This document shows positions 10,800 through 22,869 of a stretch of DNA of 64,000 nt, piece after piece. Origin of the DNA: Massospora cicadina (Eukaryota > Entomophthoromycota > Entomophthoromycetes > Entomophthorales > Entomophthoraceae). The stretch is from contig JAKSZP010009275.1 of assembly GCA_022478985.1 (NCBI GenBank), forward strand, positions 124,001 through 188,000, written 5' to 3'. A model generated the notes under the pieces. It saw only the letters and a list, made by a program, of their open reading frames with translations, was not told the origin of the DNA and ran no database searches. Each line of letters starts with the position of its first letter. The first letter of the stretch is position 1. The translations under genes were made by a program, and so were the position numbers.

Positions 10800-11960
10800 C
10801 ATTAATCTTTTGAATTAATCTCACATAATTGATCTTCTATTAGGTCCTTCATAAATAAATCTGATGCGTCTACTCTTTATGAGAAAATATCCCGAGAAAC
10901 AGGTTCCCTTTCAGTGCTAGATTGTTTTATGTCTAGCTGCTAGACCTTTTCCCAAATCTTGAGCAGTTTCTTCCTCCTCTTGAGGCAACACAAAATTCCC
11001 ACTTCTCTTCAGCTTCTTCCTACAACTTTGGTTGGCAAAATATCCAGTCACATCATTTTTCCAATTGTGATCTTCAATTTATCTGTCCATTTGGAAACAT
11101 TTAGTTTCTTTCTGTTAGAACTTGATTCTGCTGATTGACAGCTTTTCCAATATTCTATATAACGTCATCTTTTATCCTCTGTAGCCTGATCATCATCAGC
11201 TTAAATCTTCTCATAAAATTAATTAGGCACTTTGGACGCCAAGCCTAATATCTTCATGAATTCTATCATCTGCAATGTGGAAGTAAGATTCATCAGAGAC
11301 GAAATCATGGCTCAGTGCAGATTTTGTAGGGCCAAATCGTTGACTGCATCACTATACATGCATCAAAATCTGTTAATACTTTTTCTCCAACTAGTATCTG
11401 CAATTTTTATAAATTAGTCATCAAAAGCTTCTAGAGTCTCATCCTTTTAAACTAAATGCCCATAAACTCTTGTTTATGGTTAGACATCCGCGTAAGACTC
11501 CTGAACTATTCCATAATTGTTTCTTTAGCTTCACTATATTTCCAGTTATCCCCATTAAGATGGGGCAACACCGGATTTTGACAAACAGTGGCTAGCCAGT
11601 TCATCACAATTACTGCCTTCTACCTATCATCATATATGAACAATGTCATCTCAGAGAAGCAAAAAACGCTGTTGTATTGTACTGGCAAAATGTAGTAATT
11701 TTAGCATATTCCAAAATTACTCCATCACTCCTTTGGCAGGAGATTCCTGCCTAGCAACAAGACTGATGTTAGGTGTAACTTTGGGAGTCATATCTAAATA
11801 TGCAAAAAATGATTCAGGCATATTTCTTGGTGGTTGTAACTTCTTAACTGGATTTTTGGCCATATTATTGTCAGCTTCATTTGTCTCCATTTAAGCACAA
11901 TCACAATTGTGATTCTCTAGTTCATCTATACACTTCAACATGTGAACCATATCTTCATGA
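10800..11960 (-). pseudogene. F7 gag (capsid and decayed knuckle)
   Basis: The plus strand of 11250-11720 aligns closely with 49890-50300, the reverse of the intact F4 capsid frame, including the CTTTTTCTCCAACTAGTATCTG region and the GATGGGGCAACAC region. Further downstream in gag sense, GYFANQSC (about 11045-11022) looks like a CCHC knuckle that has lost its first cysteines and whose histidine is now tyrosine. Stops are frequent. Confidence 0.6.
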
Positions 11961-11985
11961 ATCCAAAATAAGTGCTCTCTATCTG

Positions 11986-13125
11986 TGTAAGTCCTGGGGA
12001 ATGTCCCCTGTGTGTCAATCAGGCTCTCTTCTCATTTTTATGTAAAAAGGTTCTGAAAAGGGTGGCTGTACCCCTCGTTACCCAGGGTGACCTCGCCCAC
12101 ATGGTAGATGAGCGCTGGGTAACAGCTCTTTCTCTTTGGATCCCTCCCGCAGTGCCCTCACTCACCTCAGCTGAACTTGTCCGCCAGATCAGGGAAATCT
12201 GCAACAAGATCGCTGAACTGAAGTTGATTAGTCCAAAAATGACTGGAAACAAGCCCATTTATTGGGATCCAAATAGTCATAAAGGGATGAAGATTAATTC
12301 ATTGGCTAGAATTACTGACAGTTTCAATTCAGCCAACAGTGCAATTGTCAAAATTAATCACTTCTCAAAATCATCAGGGATGACCCCCAACATGCAGGTA
12401 GTAGCATCAGACACCATCAATGATAGTTTGAAACTCCCTTACAGCAAAATGGGAGTTGCAGCTGATGCAACGCTTTTGCCAAATGCATGGCCCAGTGACA
12501 GGGCATGGGTGGGTTAGGCATCCCAACCCATTCCCAACCAATTTGGACCACCCCTACATGGGGTGGCCCTGGGGATTCCCACTGCTCGTCAGGCCAGATG
12601 CTGTCACGCTAATTGTCAAAAATTTGTAGTCAAGCCTCAGTTTGGGCATTTGAGGCTTAAACTGACAGCGACTTGGCTTGCCACCAAATCCTTTGATGTC
12701 AGTTCCTATTGAGCTTATCTGCCCCATCCCCAAATAATTCACTGGTTAGGTCAAACTCGAAGGACCCAATCCCTGCTTGTTTTGCATCAATTGACCACTA
12801 TTTAATCAGCTGCATTGTACTAAGAAAATTGTTGGTCAATTTTCTTCCTTTATTTTCCATTAAAAAATCCTCTCCCAAAATTTAGGTTTTTTATATGTTG
12901 AAAAATAAACCGCTTTTTCCACTGACACTCACACACCCCTCATGGTTAACAGCTGTATTTGTCTGGTATTTCATTATGTGCGTGTATGAGATTCTGGCTC
13001 ATTGGCAGTTATTGGCAAAAATCCTCTCTAGTTTCATATCCTCATACTAGCAGAAGTGCCTTTGGCATTCTGGTTTGCTGTTTGGGTGCTCCAGCACCTA
13101 GGCTGGCAGGACATTCTAATTCTAA
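11986..13125 (+). pseudogene. LINE-ORF1-like repeat, copy 2
   Basis: The best preserved of the short copies. A 181-codon frame (11972-12517) covers CVSPGECPLC, GDLAHMVDERWVTA, LTSAELVRQIREI and a C-terminal AADATLLPNAW segment, then decays. It matches copy 1 (1824-3260) almost throughout, without the 1997 micro-insertion. It shares GDLAHM-DER and the downstream Pro-rich region with 58380-58480. It sits on the opposite strand inside F7 gag and is therefore a later insertion. The cysteines are not a standard CCHC knuckle. Confidence 0.55.
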
Positions 13126-13129
13126 CTTG

Positions 13130-13310
13130 CTGTTTGCCTGGCAATTCGCTTTTCTCAATCTTCTAGAATAATATTATCTTGATTAACTCAACTTCTTTTT
13201 TAAGCTGGTGACCTTCCCATAAAGGCCATTGTTGACTTTTTCAGTTTGCTCAACTTCTTCTTTGGCGTTTGTCACCTCTTTAAACAGCAAATTAGGCCAT
13301 TGACACAAAG
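13130..13310 (-). pseudogene. F7 gag N-terminal coiled coil
   Basis: The minus strand reads LFKEVTNAKEEVEQTEKVN and, after a short gap, VTSLKKKLS: a heptad-like charged helix of the kind seen in F6 gag (18640-18830). It continues F7 gag beyond the LINE-like insertion. The remaining bases to 13445 show no feature. Confidence 0.5.
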
Positions 13311-13445
13311 TTTAGTGCATTAATGATTTATATGTTACATCCAAAGTGTTAAGTCTTTAGCTGATGGTGCAAGCTAAAATGACTTAACAAGGAAATTGAG
13401 GATATATACTCACGTTATAAATGAAACTTCTGTTTGAAATTGGGA

Positions 13446-14514
13446 TGTAGATTCTCTGACAATCATCATTAAAAGCCAAGTAACTCTATTATTTTCACCG
13501 TTCTTAAGTCTACTAACAACAACAAATACAAGCCCTCTTGTCTTCATAATAAAATTAGGAAACCACTCCTTTTAATCTAGGACTACTTCTCCGCCAGGTA
13601 TAACTGAATTTGTCTCTTACAGGAAGTATAAATCACACAACTATATAATGTAGATGATAGACAGCAGATAAGAACAGCATACAGATGAAAGATGGATAAT
13701 AACAATTAATAAAATATAGTACAGTACTTATTAATGATCATTGGATAGATGATTTTTTATTAATTGGCCAGGCGCCAGTATTATATACCTCTCAGGCATC
13801 TCCTGACCAAACTTATCAAATAGATGAGTTCATTCATAACATGCCAATCCTTTGCTGGTCATAGCAATAATCTTAAAACTTTCAGTCAACTTGGCCCATT
13901 AATTGACTAAAATAACAATCATTTCAGAACAATTGTGGCAATTTTACTCTTATAACAAGGACAACTTTGGATGTAAAATTCATTGCAAAACCTCCTTAAT
14001 TAGAGTTACGTCATAACTTGAAAAATAAAAATAGATGAGAATAATAAGATACATATACCATCTAGTACTAAAAAAATAAGAGAGATATATATACAATAAA
14101 CATGATGTACTCCTAATAGGGACTTTGGCAGGCTTTTGTAGCAATAAGTACGCCCTATTTTGGCCATCCTTTAGTAAGTGCTTAATAAAATTAATTTCAT
14201 TAATTAAATCCAAATCCCGCCTTAGTGAATTATTATTATTGTACTAATTTAGGAGGTGAAATTTAGTTAATGTTGTGAGACCACTTTGCACCCAAGTGGT
14301 CTTATTTGGGCATAATAAGCTTATATCATAGCTACTATTAGCTACAATAATTGGGATGTTTAAGTGCAATTGAGGTGGTTTTGAGATGAATCTAATTATA
14401 AAGAATATGATAATGAAACAGGAAGGATCAAGGGATTCATAAATAGGAGTAATCTATTAGCATTTTATTGTTTTCTCAAAAGATCTATTTTGAATAAACC
14501 ATCAAAATCCAACA
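13446..14514 (-). repeat. F6-like LTR, minus strand (3' LTR of a lost element)
   Basis: The reverse complement matches the F6 LTRs: start TGTTGGATTTTGATGG (14514 leftwards), the TTAGATTCATCTCAAAACCACC region, and the promoter block AGGTATATAATACTGGCGCC (reverse of about 13771-13790). On its right, minus strand, lies the purine tract TTTGGGAAA, as expected before a 3' LTR. The left edge is set by length (TGTAGATT at 13446) and is uncertain. Confidence 0.65.
14059..14074 (+). mobile_element. Micro-insertion 4 (in the F6-like LTR)
   Basis: CATCTAGTACTA plus A's lies between AATAAGATACATATAC (14043-14058) and a related copy ending ATATATATAC at 14094, expanded by a few AT-rich bases. The duplication is imperfect but the insert end is identical to the other copies. 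Confidence 0.55.
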
Positions 14515-14529
14515 TTTCCCAAACTCAAC

Positions 14530-15710
14530 TGGAATATAAGCCTTATGTTTCTTGATTTTTTCTTCAATGTCTGTAAACAGCACCTCCTCCACTTATTACA
14601 ATTTCATTGATGCTCTCAATTCTATACAACGTCATCATTTTAACCAAATGGAAGGACTATGCATATGCATATGTTACTAAGCTTCATTCAAGAGTATGAA
14701 TTGGGGCAGCTCATTTCTGCTCTAAATGTTATAATATCTACTCAGCCAGAAACTTATGTGAGTAGAAAGTTGTTACAGCCACAGAGATTTCTCAAGGATC
14801 CTTGGGTTATAAACTTCATTTTCACTCATCAACCAACCTTAAAGCAGACACATTTGGTCACACCTGTGACCCTAGAGATTAAAATTCTTTACTGTCACCC
14901 TTTTTTTGTATAGAGACATGTTAGCAGAGTTTATTTTAGCCCATAACTATCACAAATGTCTCAGGCATATTTGGCAACACTTGACTCATCAAACTTCCCA
15001 TGTTGAAGTCAACTTCCTGACCACACAAAAGCCAAATATAAATGACTTTTTGGCCCCATTTGCCACTTTTTGGCTGAAGATGCCTCCATTTGGCCCCATA
15101 ATCTTGTCCACGCTGATGCCTTTATGGAGGAGGTCTTGGATTCCTAGTTTGTGACTCTTGAAAATAGGCCAATTATGCCTCATCACTTGGGCTAAACACC
15201 CATAACATCCATGATGTTTGTTTCTGCTTGGCCATTTGTAAAGCTTTTAAAGCTTTACACCAAAATTTTGTTGATGACTATTTTCCCAGGATGGCCTTTA
15301 TTGGCACTTAATACATATTTTCCCCAATTGGATGCTTATAGGCTGATTACTGTACGTCCCCCTTGTTAAATGGTCAAAAGCTTAAGTTTATCATGTCTAG
15401 CTAGCAACCCTGGAAATTTATCAATACCAATCTGATTTCTTTATTGACTGTCTTCTCTTAGGCGCTTGCTTTCATCCCAATTGCGGGCTCTATCAGATCA
15501 TTATCAACAGTTTTGTGCCCCATTTCCAATCATTTGCCGGGAATAGGTGACTAATGGCATATGGCGAGTGGTCTATGCTGCTATGGCTCTGTTTCTTTTT
15601 GCTCAACAACTATATTGGGCCAAATTGGTGCATGCAGCAGAAGAATTAAGGCCTGGATCAACTCACTCCTTGAAGCTAAGGAATAAAGCTCTAACTTATT
15701 TTATATTTTT
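14530..15710 (+). pseudogene. Accessory antisense frame of an F6-like element
   Basis: Plus-strand coding remnant next to a minus-strand 3' LTR. Frames at 14659-14913 and 14906-15154 overlap by a frameshift and continue, broken, to a segment reading YWAKLVHAAEELRPGS and a basic end (about 15610-15690). Both ends of this unit also occur, reversed, in F6 just before its 3' LTR (about 25900-26230): GACTGGAATA with the CTTCAATATCTGTA region, and TTGGGCCAAATTGGTGCA. F6 therefore once had the same unit and lost its middle. No domain recognised. Confidence 0.5.
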
Positions 15711-15775
15711 TAATATTTCATAAACAATCTCAAATATATTTTTAATAACATTGTTTATTATTTATATCTATTCTT

Positions 15776-16231
15776 TGTTAAGATTTTGATTTGATTGGAT
15801 GATAAGCATATTTTTGGCAAATTGTATGATAATTGCTGAATGGGGATTTGAACTTGGATAATCAATTTGGTAAATAGAGTGGATTCCACTGGAGCTGAAG
15901 GACGAGGTGAAGCCCCAAAAAATCGTAGGGAATAAAGTTTACTAAGCTGATGGTCTAGAAATAACCAAGACAATTGCATATAAACAGTGAACAAGTGAAT
16001 GTAGAAGAGGGTCTAGAAATGAAGAGTGAGTTATAGAGAAGAGTAACAGAAGTAGCCGTTAAGTTTAACACTAAATAAAGTGGTATTGTCAGGGCAATAG
16101 CTCCCTATTAAGTTTTTGTTACTATTAATTATTGAGGGCCAGCAATCCTCATATTGCTCATCCATTGTTCAATGGGTTTTAACCTGAGCAACCCATTTGG
16201 CAGAATCAACCAAATCTGCCAAAAGTTAGCA
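15776..16231 (+). repeat. F2 5' LTR
   Basis: Starts TGTTAAGATTTTGAT, ends GTTAGCA. Shares blocks with 55934-56387 such as AGTAGCCGTTAAGTTTAACA and GAGGGCCAGCAATCCTCATA. Confidence 0.85.
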
Positions 16232-16232
16232 G

Positions 16233-16250
16233 TGGTGCTCACTACAGGGG
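16233..16250 (+). promoter_or_regulatory. F2 primer-binding site
   Basis: TGGTGCTCACTACAGGGG, one base after the LTR. It is the consensus form of the site shared by F1, F2, F3, F4 and (degenerate) F6. Confidence 0.8.
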
Positions 16251-16280
16251 CCCATTGATCAACACTTAAAAAAGCTTCAT

Positions 16281-16568
16281 CTTTAAAATGCCATGGCGCT
16301 GCTGGCTTGCCTTGATGGGGTACTACCTCAGTTTATTGAATTTTCTCAATATGTAGTCTGAAGCTTACCTTGGATACACTACTTAAAATGTTTTTTGTGA
16401 GAAATAAAAGTACAACCAATCAGCTCACCAAGGCCTATCACTAATCCACCTGGTGGATGACCAAACCAATCAACTTGATGACATCTTGCACAACACTACT
16501 ATTGGCTATACTGTGCAGAGTGTAAAATAAACAAAATTCTTAGGGAAGAGGAGATCTGTAATGACAAG
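16281..16568 (+). pseudogene. F2 gag, N-terminal piece
   Basis: A possible start at 16281 lies in the same place as the F3 gag start (32604). The segment NQLDDILHNTT at about 16467-16500 aligns with the F3 segment LEDRLDNTTE. It stops where F6 is inserted. Confidence 0.55.
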
Positions 16569-17634
16569 TGTTAGATTTTGATGGTTAACCTAAAAACCAA
16601 ACCCTTCAAGAAAACCATCAATGAGAAAGATTACTCCCATTGATAGATCCTTTTATTTTTCCTAATTTATCTACATAATCTCTAAATCAGATTCACCTCA
16701 AAACCACCTTAATTGCAGATAAAATACCTGATTAGTGTAGCAAATGCTAGATATAATATAATATTATTATGTCTGATTATTGACCCATTTGGGTGAATCA
16801 AGTGGGTTTACGGCACAGACTTAATTGTATTTTGAATTTAATGCAAATAAAATTAATGAGTATTCATTTTTATTTATGTCAATCATTGTAATCAGCATGA
16901 TAGTACTTGCACATGGATAGCCCAAGTAGGGAGTTTCTAGTATTATTGAGAGGGCTGCCAATGTCCCAATTAGGGGTGTGTCATTATTCAAATCCCATAT
17001 GTTCTTTTCCCCCTTTATTTTATTTTGTCAGCTGTATGACAAAATGTAATTTGGCTGGTTAAAAGTGCGTATACACTGCTGAGGTGCTAATATTGAGACT
17101 AAAAATTTATCAAATATGAGAGTAGTAGTGCCTCCAATTGAGCTGAAACAATTGTAATTAACTCAACTCAAAGGACAAATTAACTTGGGGGCTATTTTAA
17201 TAACCACTGCCATAATCCATAGCATATTGGCATGGCTTTAACAAACTCATTTAATAGATGAGTATGGCTAGGAGATGAACTAGAGGTATAAAATACTGGA
17301 ACCTCGCTCTAAAATACTAATCATCTTACCATATAATCATATTGCTATCTAATATCATCTTATATTAATTTGATCTTCATATTCAAAATGTAGACAAGCG
17401 TTCAGGGGAGCTTGTCATTATTTCCTGAGTCTAAAGAGTTCCCAATAAGAGAGGGAAAAAATACCCAGAAGATACCAGAAAAGTCAAGTATTATTGTTTA
17501 GCTTTGTGAGCTTTAGAACGATTAGGAAATACAGTAAGGCACATAGCAGAACAGAGGATATATTTTTCTAAAACTCTTCCCAACTATCTAAGCAATATTA
17601 TAATAATTAGAAAGTAAATCTTCAAAAACTTACA
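16569..17634 (+). repeat. F6 5' LTR
   Basis: TGTTAGATTTTGATGG to CTTACA, 1066 bp. Long blocks match 26231-27290, including AGAGGGCTGCCAATGTCCCA. Confidence 0.85.
17287..17295 (+). promoter_or_regulatory. F6 LTR TATA-like box
   Basis: TATAAAATA in the block GAGGTATAAAATACTGG. The same box is at 26945-26953 in the 3' LTR and, as TATATAATA, in the minus-strand F6-like LTR. Probable core promoter of the element. Confidence 0.55.
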
Positions 17635-17636
17635 AG

Positions 17637-17654
17637 TGCTTCTCACTATAAACC
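17637..17654 (+). promoter_or_regulatory. F6 primer-binding site, degenerate
   Basis: TGCTTCTCACTATAAACC aligns with TGGTGCTCACTACAGGGG two bases after the LTR; several substitutions. Confidence 0.5.
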
Positions 17655-17689
17655 ACATTACACTTATAATATAATAATCCATCTGAATA

Positions 17690-19810
17690 TCATGCAGAAG
17701 CTGCCAGAAGATCTGACGAAAATGATGTGGAAACCAGTGACTGAGAAATCACTGAGTACTTCAATACTGCTCGCCAAAATACTGAGGATAGTACTTTGTA
17801 CTCCTTAGAACATATCATGGTGGGAGGAGGGCATGTAGACTCAACAGGCCCTATTGGTTTACCTCGGAAAGTGTGAAGGAGATGATGGAGACCCTCTTTC
17901 ATGGGTATAGGATTGGTACATCGCAGGTGGACCCATCTTTTGGTCTGTTTTATTACTTGAAAGATCAGGCCTTAAAATGGAGATTTATATGCAATACCAA
18001 AAAGCAATAATGGCAACTCTGGCCAGACGCCTCAGTTGTACATAAGCAACTAATGAGTTTTTGGTCAGTTTTGTACAGCACTTCATTAAAAACACCCAAA
18101 GGATTTTGGTTTGGCAGAATCTAGAGCTTGCGGAGATATAGAGTTCAAGAGAAATAGTGATCTTCCCAATCTAACCTACTGGATAAGCTGAATTACAGCT
18201 TTAACAAAGTTAGAAAGGCCATTGTTAACAATATGGAACAAGTCAACGATGCCCATAGAAGATTAAATACTTTGGAAGAATAACTTAATGAAAAAGTTCC
18301 AAAAATTGCAGCTGAGGTATTCTATTTAAATGGTTTGACCAGTGAGTGGGTCCATAATATTAGTAAATGCTGCCATAAATTGGAAAATTACTCCAAATTT
18401 CTGTCTTCTCAGACTGAAAGTTTGGCCAAAGATGCCACTTTTGCTCAAAGAAATTACCTAGAATTAAAAACAATGCATGTTTGGCTCAATAAATCTGCCT
18501 AAAATGAGTTGGACATATTACAAAAAAGCATTGAAGATCTGGCCGTCATGCCAGTAGGGCTGAATTATGAGGAGGATTTCGCTTAAATTTATGTTGATTT
18601 TTTGAAACTTTAGTAAACAGTTTCATCCGTGTAAGCAAGAATGTCAAACTTGTTAAGGAAAAGCAAAATCTCCAAACTCATCTATCAGCAACAAAATAAA
18701 CGTGTTGCTGATCTGACCAAAGATGTGAAGCATATATTGACTTCTCAAATTACCTTTATAAAAGAACGTGAGAGTTTTAAGAAGGAAGTCAATGCCCCAA
18801 AGGAGAAAGGTTGCAACTGTTCAACCAGTCCTTAAGGGGGAACGCAGCAAAACCTCTAAGTATTTGTGCAGAAAACAACTGAGGAAATTACATAAGGCCT
18901 AAATTCAGGAGTCCAAATTGAGCAGTTCAGAACAAGCACACAAAGTAGAATCTTCAGGGGTCAAGACTGATGCTGAAACAGACATTTTAGATGTTCATTC
19001 TATGCCTAAAATTTTTGCTTCCATTCCAACTCTAGATGACACCTGTTGCAAATATGGACCAATTCTAACATAAGATTCCCCATGACAATTAAACTCTAGA
19101 TTAAGCGTAACTCCTCTGGTCATTTCTGGGCACAATGACTTTAAGCCCTTGATTTACCAAGAAATGACAAATAAGGAAACATACATTCATCCCTAAAATT
19201 GTTTGAAAAAGCTATGCAAGGAGGATCTGATCATGCAAAGTCTACAGCTCTCATCAATTGTCTGGACTCCCATAGTGTTGATCTTGATATGCCCTATATG
19301 GGTGACGACTAGTCCTATTTGGATGCAAAAAATGCAGTAATAAGACAATTTGGAGGGCCTTATAAGCTATCAGCTTGAAAGACAGATCTGCTCAATATCA
19401 AATTCCAGAGGAATGAGTCCATCAAAGACTTTGCAGTTAGGTTCTACCATGAGGCTCAGGTCCTACTCAGTTCAAATGCTATAAATAAATATAATGCAAA
19501 GATTGCCATGCAGCATGCTGTCAAACCATACTGTGACTTGCAGCATGCCATGATTACAGCCCTTATTCGAACCATGGGAGCATTCTAACTCAAGGATTAT
19601 TTGAGACAGGTCATAATAAGTTTTGATGACCCTAATCAGCCCAAAGATCAATTAAAATTTCAAGTTTGGGACCAAAGAATAAAAATTATAATGATCAGGA
19701 AAAAACAATTGGCCCATAGATCAGAAAACCAATCAGTAATCAGGGCCAAGTACTTGTCATAATTTTGGCCAAAAGGGACACTTTACTAGTCAGTGCACAG
19801 ATGGGCAGAT
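17690..19810 (+). pseudogene. F6 gag
   Basis: First part (about 18190-18835) is a long charged coiled coil with stops, including VNNMEQVNDAHRRLNTLEE and KERESFKKEVN. A capsid region follows at about 19200-19580 with STALINCLDSHSVDLDMPY, AKNAVIRQFGGPYKLS and FAVRFYHEAQVLLSSN. It matches the F4 capsid (PHLEGDSWSYAEAKVAIMKEFG ... FVDHFYRESQILVG, here abbreviated) in order and spacing. The knuckle is at 19755-19796. Downstream bases to about 20240 are protease linker. Confidence 0.75.
19755..19796 (+). other. F6 zinc knuckle, damaged
   Basis: CHNFGQKGHFTSQC: spacing of a CCHC knuckle with the second cysteine changed to phenylalanine (TGT to TTT). Confidence 0.65.
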
Positions 19811-20528
19811 AAACCTCAGGTGAATGTGACCTTAAAGGTTAACAATGAAGAAAAGGTGGGAAAAGAGCATGTGGAGTAGAGGCGGCATGCTCTACCTCCA
19901 CCAATACCCTAAAACAAATTCCACCTAACCCAGGCAAGCTTTTCTTGGCTGACAAAGTGGCTAAAGATAGTATGCACCACATTGTGGATGATGATGCTTA
20001 TATTGTTACCACTAAAGCCAAAGCAAATGAATTAAAGCAACTAGAGGTCACTGAAAAGCTTGAGCCAAAGTATTAAAGCTCTATGCCAAACAATTCATTG
20101 ACTAAGGGCTAAATAACCATCTTAAATGTTTATCCAATCTGCCCATACTACATGATGTGCAAGTGACCATACCCATGAAGACTTTAGCAGAGAATTTTCC
20201 AGGGATCTGTTTAAGTCTGAAGCCCCACTTGGAACTGAAAAAATAATTAATATACTTAGTAAATGATTCTGATACTTACTTTGAATGCACATATTTGGAT
20301 ATTACAGTGCTTAAGGTTCAGGTTTGGACCATCATTAATAGTGGGGCACCTATCAACATTGTCAGCACCAAACTGGTCAAGAAGCTGAAGGTTACATCTT
20401 ATGTTGCACATTGTCAAGAATATGGCACAGCAGGAGCCCACAACACTAAGTCGCTCAGGGCCTATACCACATTACCATTACATTTTATATCCATTTTAGT
20501 GATGGCACCGGCCATAGTATTGCCAAAT

Positions 20529-21352
20529 TGTGACGGTTGAGGTCTATCCTCAGCATCACATTGCCCTGATCTTTGGTAAGACAGGGCAGGCTGTGTCTGG
20601 ATGTATGGAGGAGGAGGGGGCGTTGGTCCTGGCAAGGACGCCTAAGGGGCAGGAGCTTGAAGGAGGCCAAGGAGCAAGATGGACGTCCAAGTCGAGGAAA
20701 AATGGGAATTGAGTAACATGTGTAGTTTTGAGATTCAATTTGGATTCGAATTGAGAATGGAATGGAATGGGTGCTTGGAAGTTTCGCGATTCATTTGGGA
20801 TTCGAAATGGAACTGGCGCGGAACTGTTGAGGATTGGAACTGGCACAGAACCATTGAGTGAGGATTCCGCGATCCTGCTGTAAGGTTTACACCAAGCATC
20901 AGTCAGATTAGCACCATAAGCTTGTGTTATATTTTATATTAGCTTGTAGCATGTGTATATAGGGAAGGAACTGGGAGCTGGAGGCTTCTCAGTTCTGTTT
21001 TCTATCAACCTGGCCCAATATTAAATAAAAGAAATTAAAATTCATATATTTATACTTTGAGTTTATTTTAAAATATTGCCTAACTGCAGCCATGTTTGGC
21101 TTGAATCAACAAGAATTGGACTTTGAGAGTGAGCTTGGGAGAGCTATTGCCTCCCTTTATACCTTGTCTTGGAGTCAAGGCATGTTGCTGGGGTTAAGTA
21201 TATTTGCAACTGTCTTCCAGGGGTGCTTGTCCAATCTTGTAGCGCGCGCACAAGAAGAGTAGTATCAGGAGCCCTGTCAGCCCAATGGTCTGTAACATGG
21301 ATTCTGTTGCCTAACTCATTTGTAGCTCATTGGAAGGAGCCAGTGCGTTACA
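20529..21352 (+). mobile_element. Solo LTR with perfect 5-bp target duplication
   Basis: TGTGACGG to GCGTTACA, 824 bp, flanked by CAAAT at 20524-20528 and at 21353-21357. It is clearly richer in G, C and CpG than its surroundings, so probably the youngest insertion in the stack. It contains a TATATA box (20956-20961) and an AATAAA signal (21024-21029), as an LTR should. No partner LTR or internal sequence of this family occurs in the window; a recombination-derived solo LTR is the simplest reading. Open frames inside it on both strands are not genes. Confidence 0.85.
20956..20961 (+). promoter_or_regulatory. TATA box of the solo LTR
   Basis: TATATA within ATGTGTATATAGGGAAGG, 68 bp upstream of AATAAA at 21024, giving the U3-R-U5 order of an LTR. 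Confidence 0.5.
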
Positions 21353-22059
21353 CAAATACAAGCTAAAATATCCTTATTGAGACCAATTTCTTGAGAAGAT
21401 TTGGTGTTGTAACAAATCCCAAAGAAGACACTAACTATCTTGGAGCAAAGCATCCCGTTATATTATAACAAAAGCAGAAAGGCTGAAAAAAACAAACAAA
21501 TTTATTTTTGACATGGCCTACAAGGATAGAATAGTCCCAATTGAGTACATGGAATCACATTCAAAAAATTAAGGCTCTTCAATGCATATTTTTGAATCAA
21601 AGGAAATCCCATTACGCTTGAATCAGAAAATTACTGTGCTTCCTAAAACTCAAGTAGTAATCTCTGCCAGGCTGACTATTAAAATTCAAGAGGGGCTATA
21701 TGGGCAAATATTCCAACCATGGTCTAGATCCTGATTAGAGACAAATATCGCGCCTGGTATAGTCATTCCAGGGCATGAAGATATTTTAATCTTATGTGCA
21801 AACCTACAGAATTGGCCCAACATACAGAGGCATCAAGTTATTGCCTACATGCATTATTTACAACTATGGAAATTCAGACATTTCTCAAATTTGGGACCCT
21901 AGAAAAGACAGTAATTCCCAATCAAGGGACCATTGGTATCAATAACGCTATTCCTATGGCCAAATTAGGGAACCTTACTGACCTGGAAAAGGCTCAAGTC
22001 CAGGTTTATTTATAAAATACTGAGAGATATTTGTAAATGACGATTTTGACTTAGGTAGT

Positions 22060-22830
22060 ACTAGAGATGTGATACATACTATTGACACTGGTGACCATGA
22101 TCCCATCCGGTTACACCCAATTAAGCACTTGAAAGCAGCAGAAGAAGTTGTTTCAAAAGAAATAAAAAGATCTCTTAGATCATGGAATGCTGGCCCCATC
22201 AAAGAGCCCTTAGGACGCCCCAATTTTAATAGTAAAAAAGAAAGATGGGAGGAATTGGGTTGTCTTTGACTAACAAAATATATATAACATCACAAAGAAG
22301 GATATTAATCTCCTTCCATGAATTGACGATGCCTTAGATTGACTTGGAGGCGCAAAGTTCTTCTCCGCAGTGGACCTGATAAGTAGATACTTGCAGATTA
22401 ATATGCTTAAAGAGGAGCACAAAAAACGTGCTATCATAACCCAGGGGGGTCTATGTCAGCTGACAAAAAACCACAAGGACTATGTAATGCTCCAGATATG
22501 TTTCAAAGAGTGATGGTAACAATCTTAGGAGATTTAAAATTTGTCTTGTGTGTTAGTTTACTTGGATGATATAAACATTTTCAGCCGCACCTTCACTGAT
22601 CACCTGGAACATTTAATACAGTTTTCAAGAAACTAGCAGCCGCTAATTTAAAGATCAAACTCAGCAAATGCCAATTCTTCAAAGACCAATTGGGATATCT
22701 TTAGTGTGTTATTAGTAAATAAGGACTCTAACCTCATCTATCCAAACCAGATGTAATATTGAAGATAAAATTGCCCAAATCCAAGTGCAATATACAAGCT
22801 TTCCAGGGCATGAATGTTTATTATTACCGA
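22060..22830 (+). pseudogene. F6 reverse transcriptase
   Basis: N-terminal HPIKHLKAAEEVVSKEI, then broken palm strands, a KPQGLCNAPDMFQRVM segment (about 22475-22515), a region equivalent to the LVYLDDINVFS active site (about 22555-22580, frameshifted), KIKLSKCQFFKDQLGYL and the thumb/connection AFQGMNVYYYRFIADF. Many stops and shifts. Confidence 0.75.
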
Positions 22831-22869
22831 TTCATTGCTGATTTTACATGAATTGATTAGCCATTGTTT

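Larger units (their letters stand above)
8144..13445 (-). mobile_element. F7: gutted minus-strand gypsy element
   Basis: Reading on the minus strand from right to left: gag coiled coil (13310-13130), an inserted LINE-like repeat (13125-11986), gag capsid (11960-11250), knuckle remnant (about 11060-10980), integrase C-terminus (10600-10295), a GGTTCAG/GGTCC-type repeat module (10270-10005), an antisense open frame (9381-9740, plus strand), a purine tract and the 3' LTR (9286-8144). Protease, reverse transcriptase, RNase H and integrase core are deleted. The 5' LTR is not found; 13446 is only a provisional limit. Confidence 0.65.
20265..21480 (+). pseudogene. F6 protease, split by a solo LTR
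   Basis: Aspartic protease frame with IINSGAPINIVSTKLVKKLK where F3 has IIDTGVLITLVSTKF: the catalytic Asp is Asn. It runs to VMAPAIVLPN, is broken at 20528/20529, and resumes after 21357 with ILIETNFLRRFGVVTNP, the usual end of a gypsy protease. The inserted LTR accounts for the gap. Confidence 0.7.

Noticed and set aside
9381..15710. Treating the F7, F6-like and F4 antisense frames as proven homologues
   Set aside because: I could not align their proteins convincingly by eye; only position and orientation are shared for certain.
20485..20861. Overlapping open frames on both strands
   Set aside because: They lie inside the CpG-rich solo LTR; openness follows from base composition.
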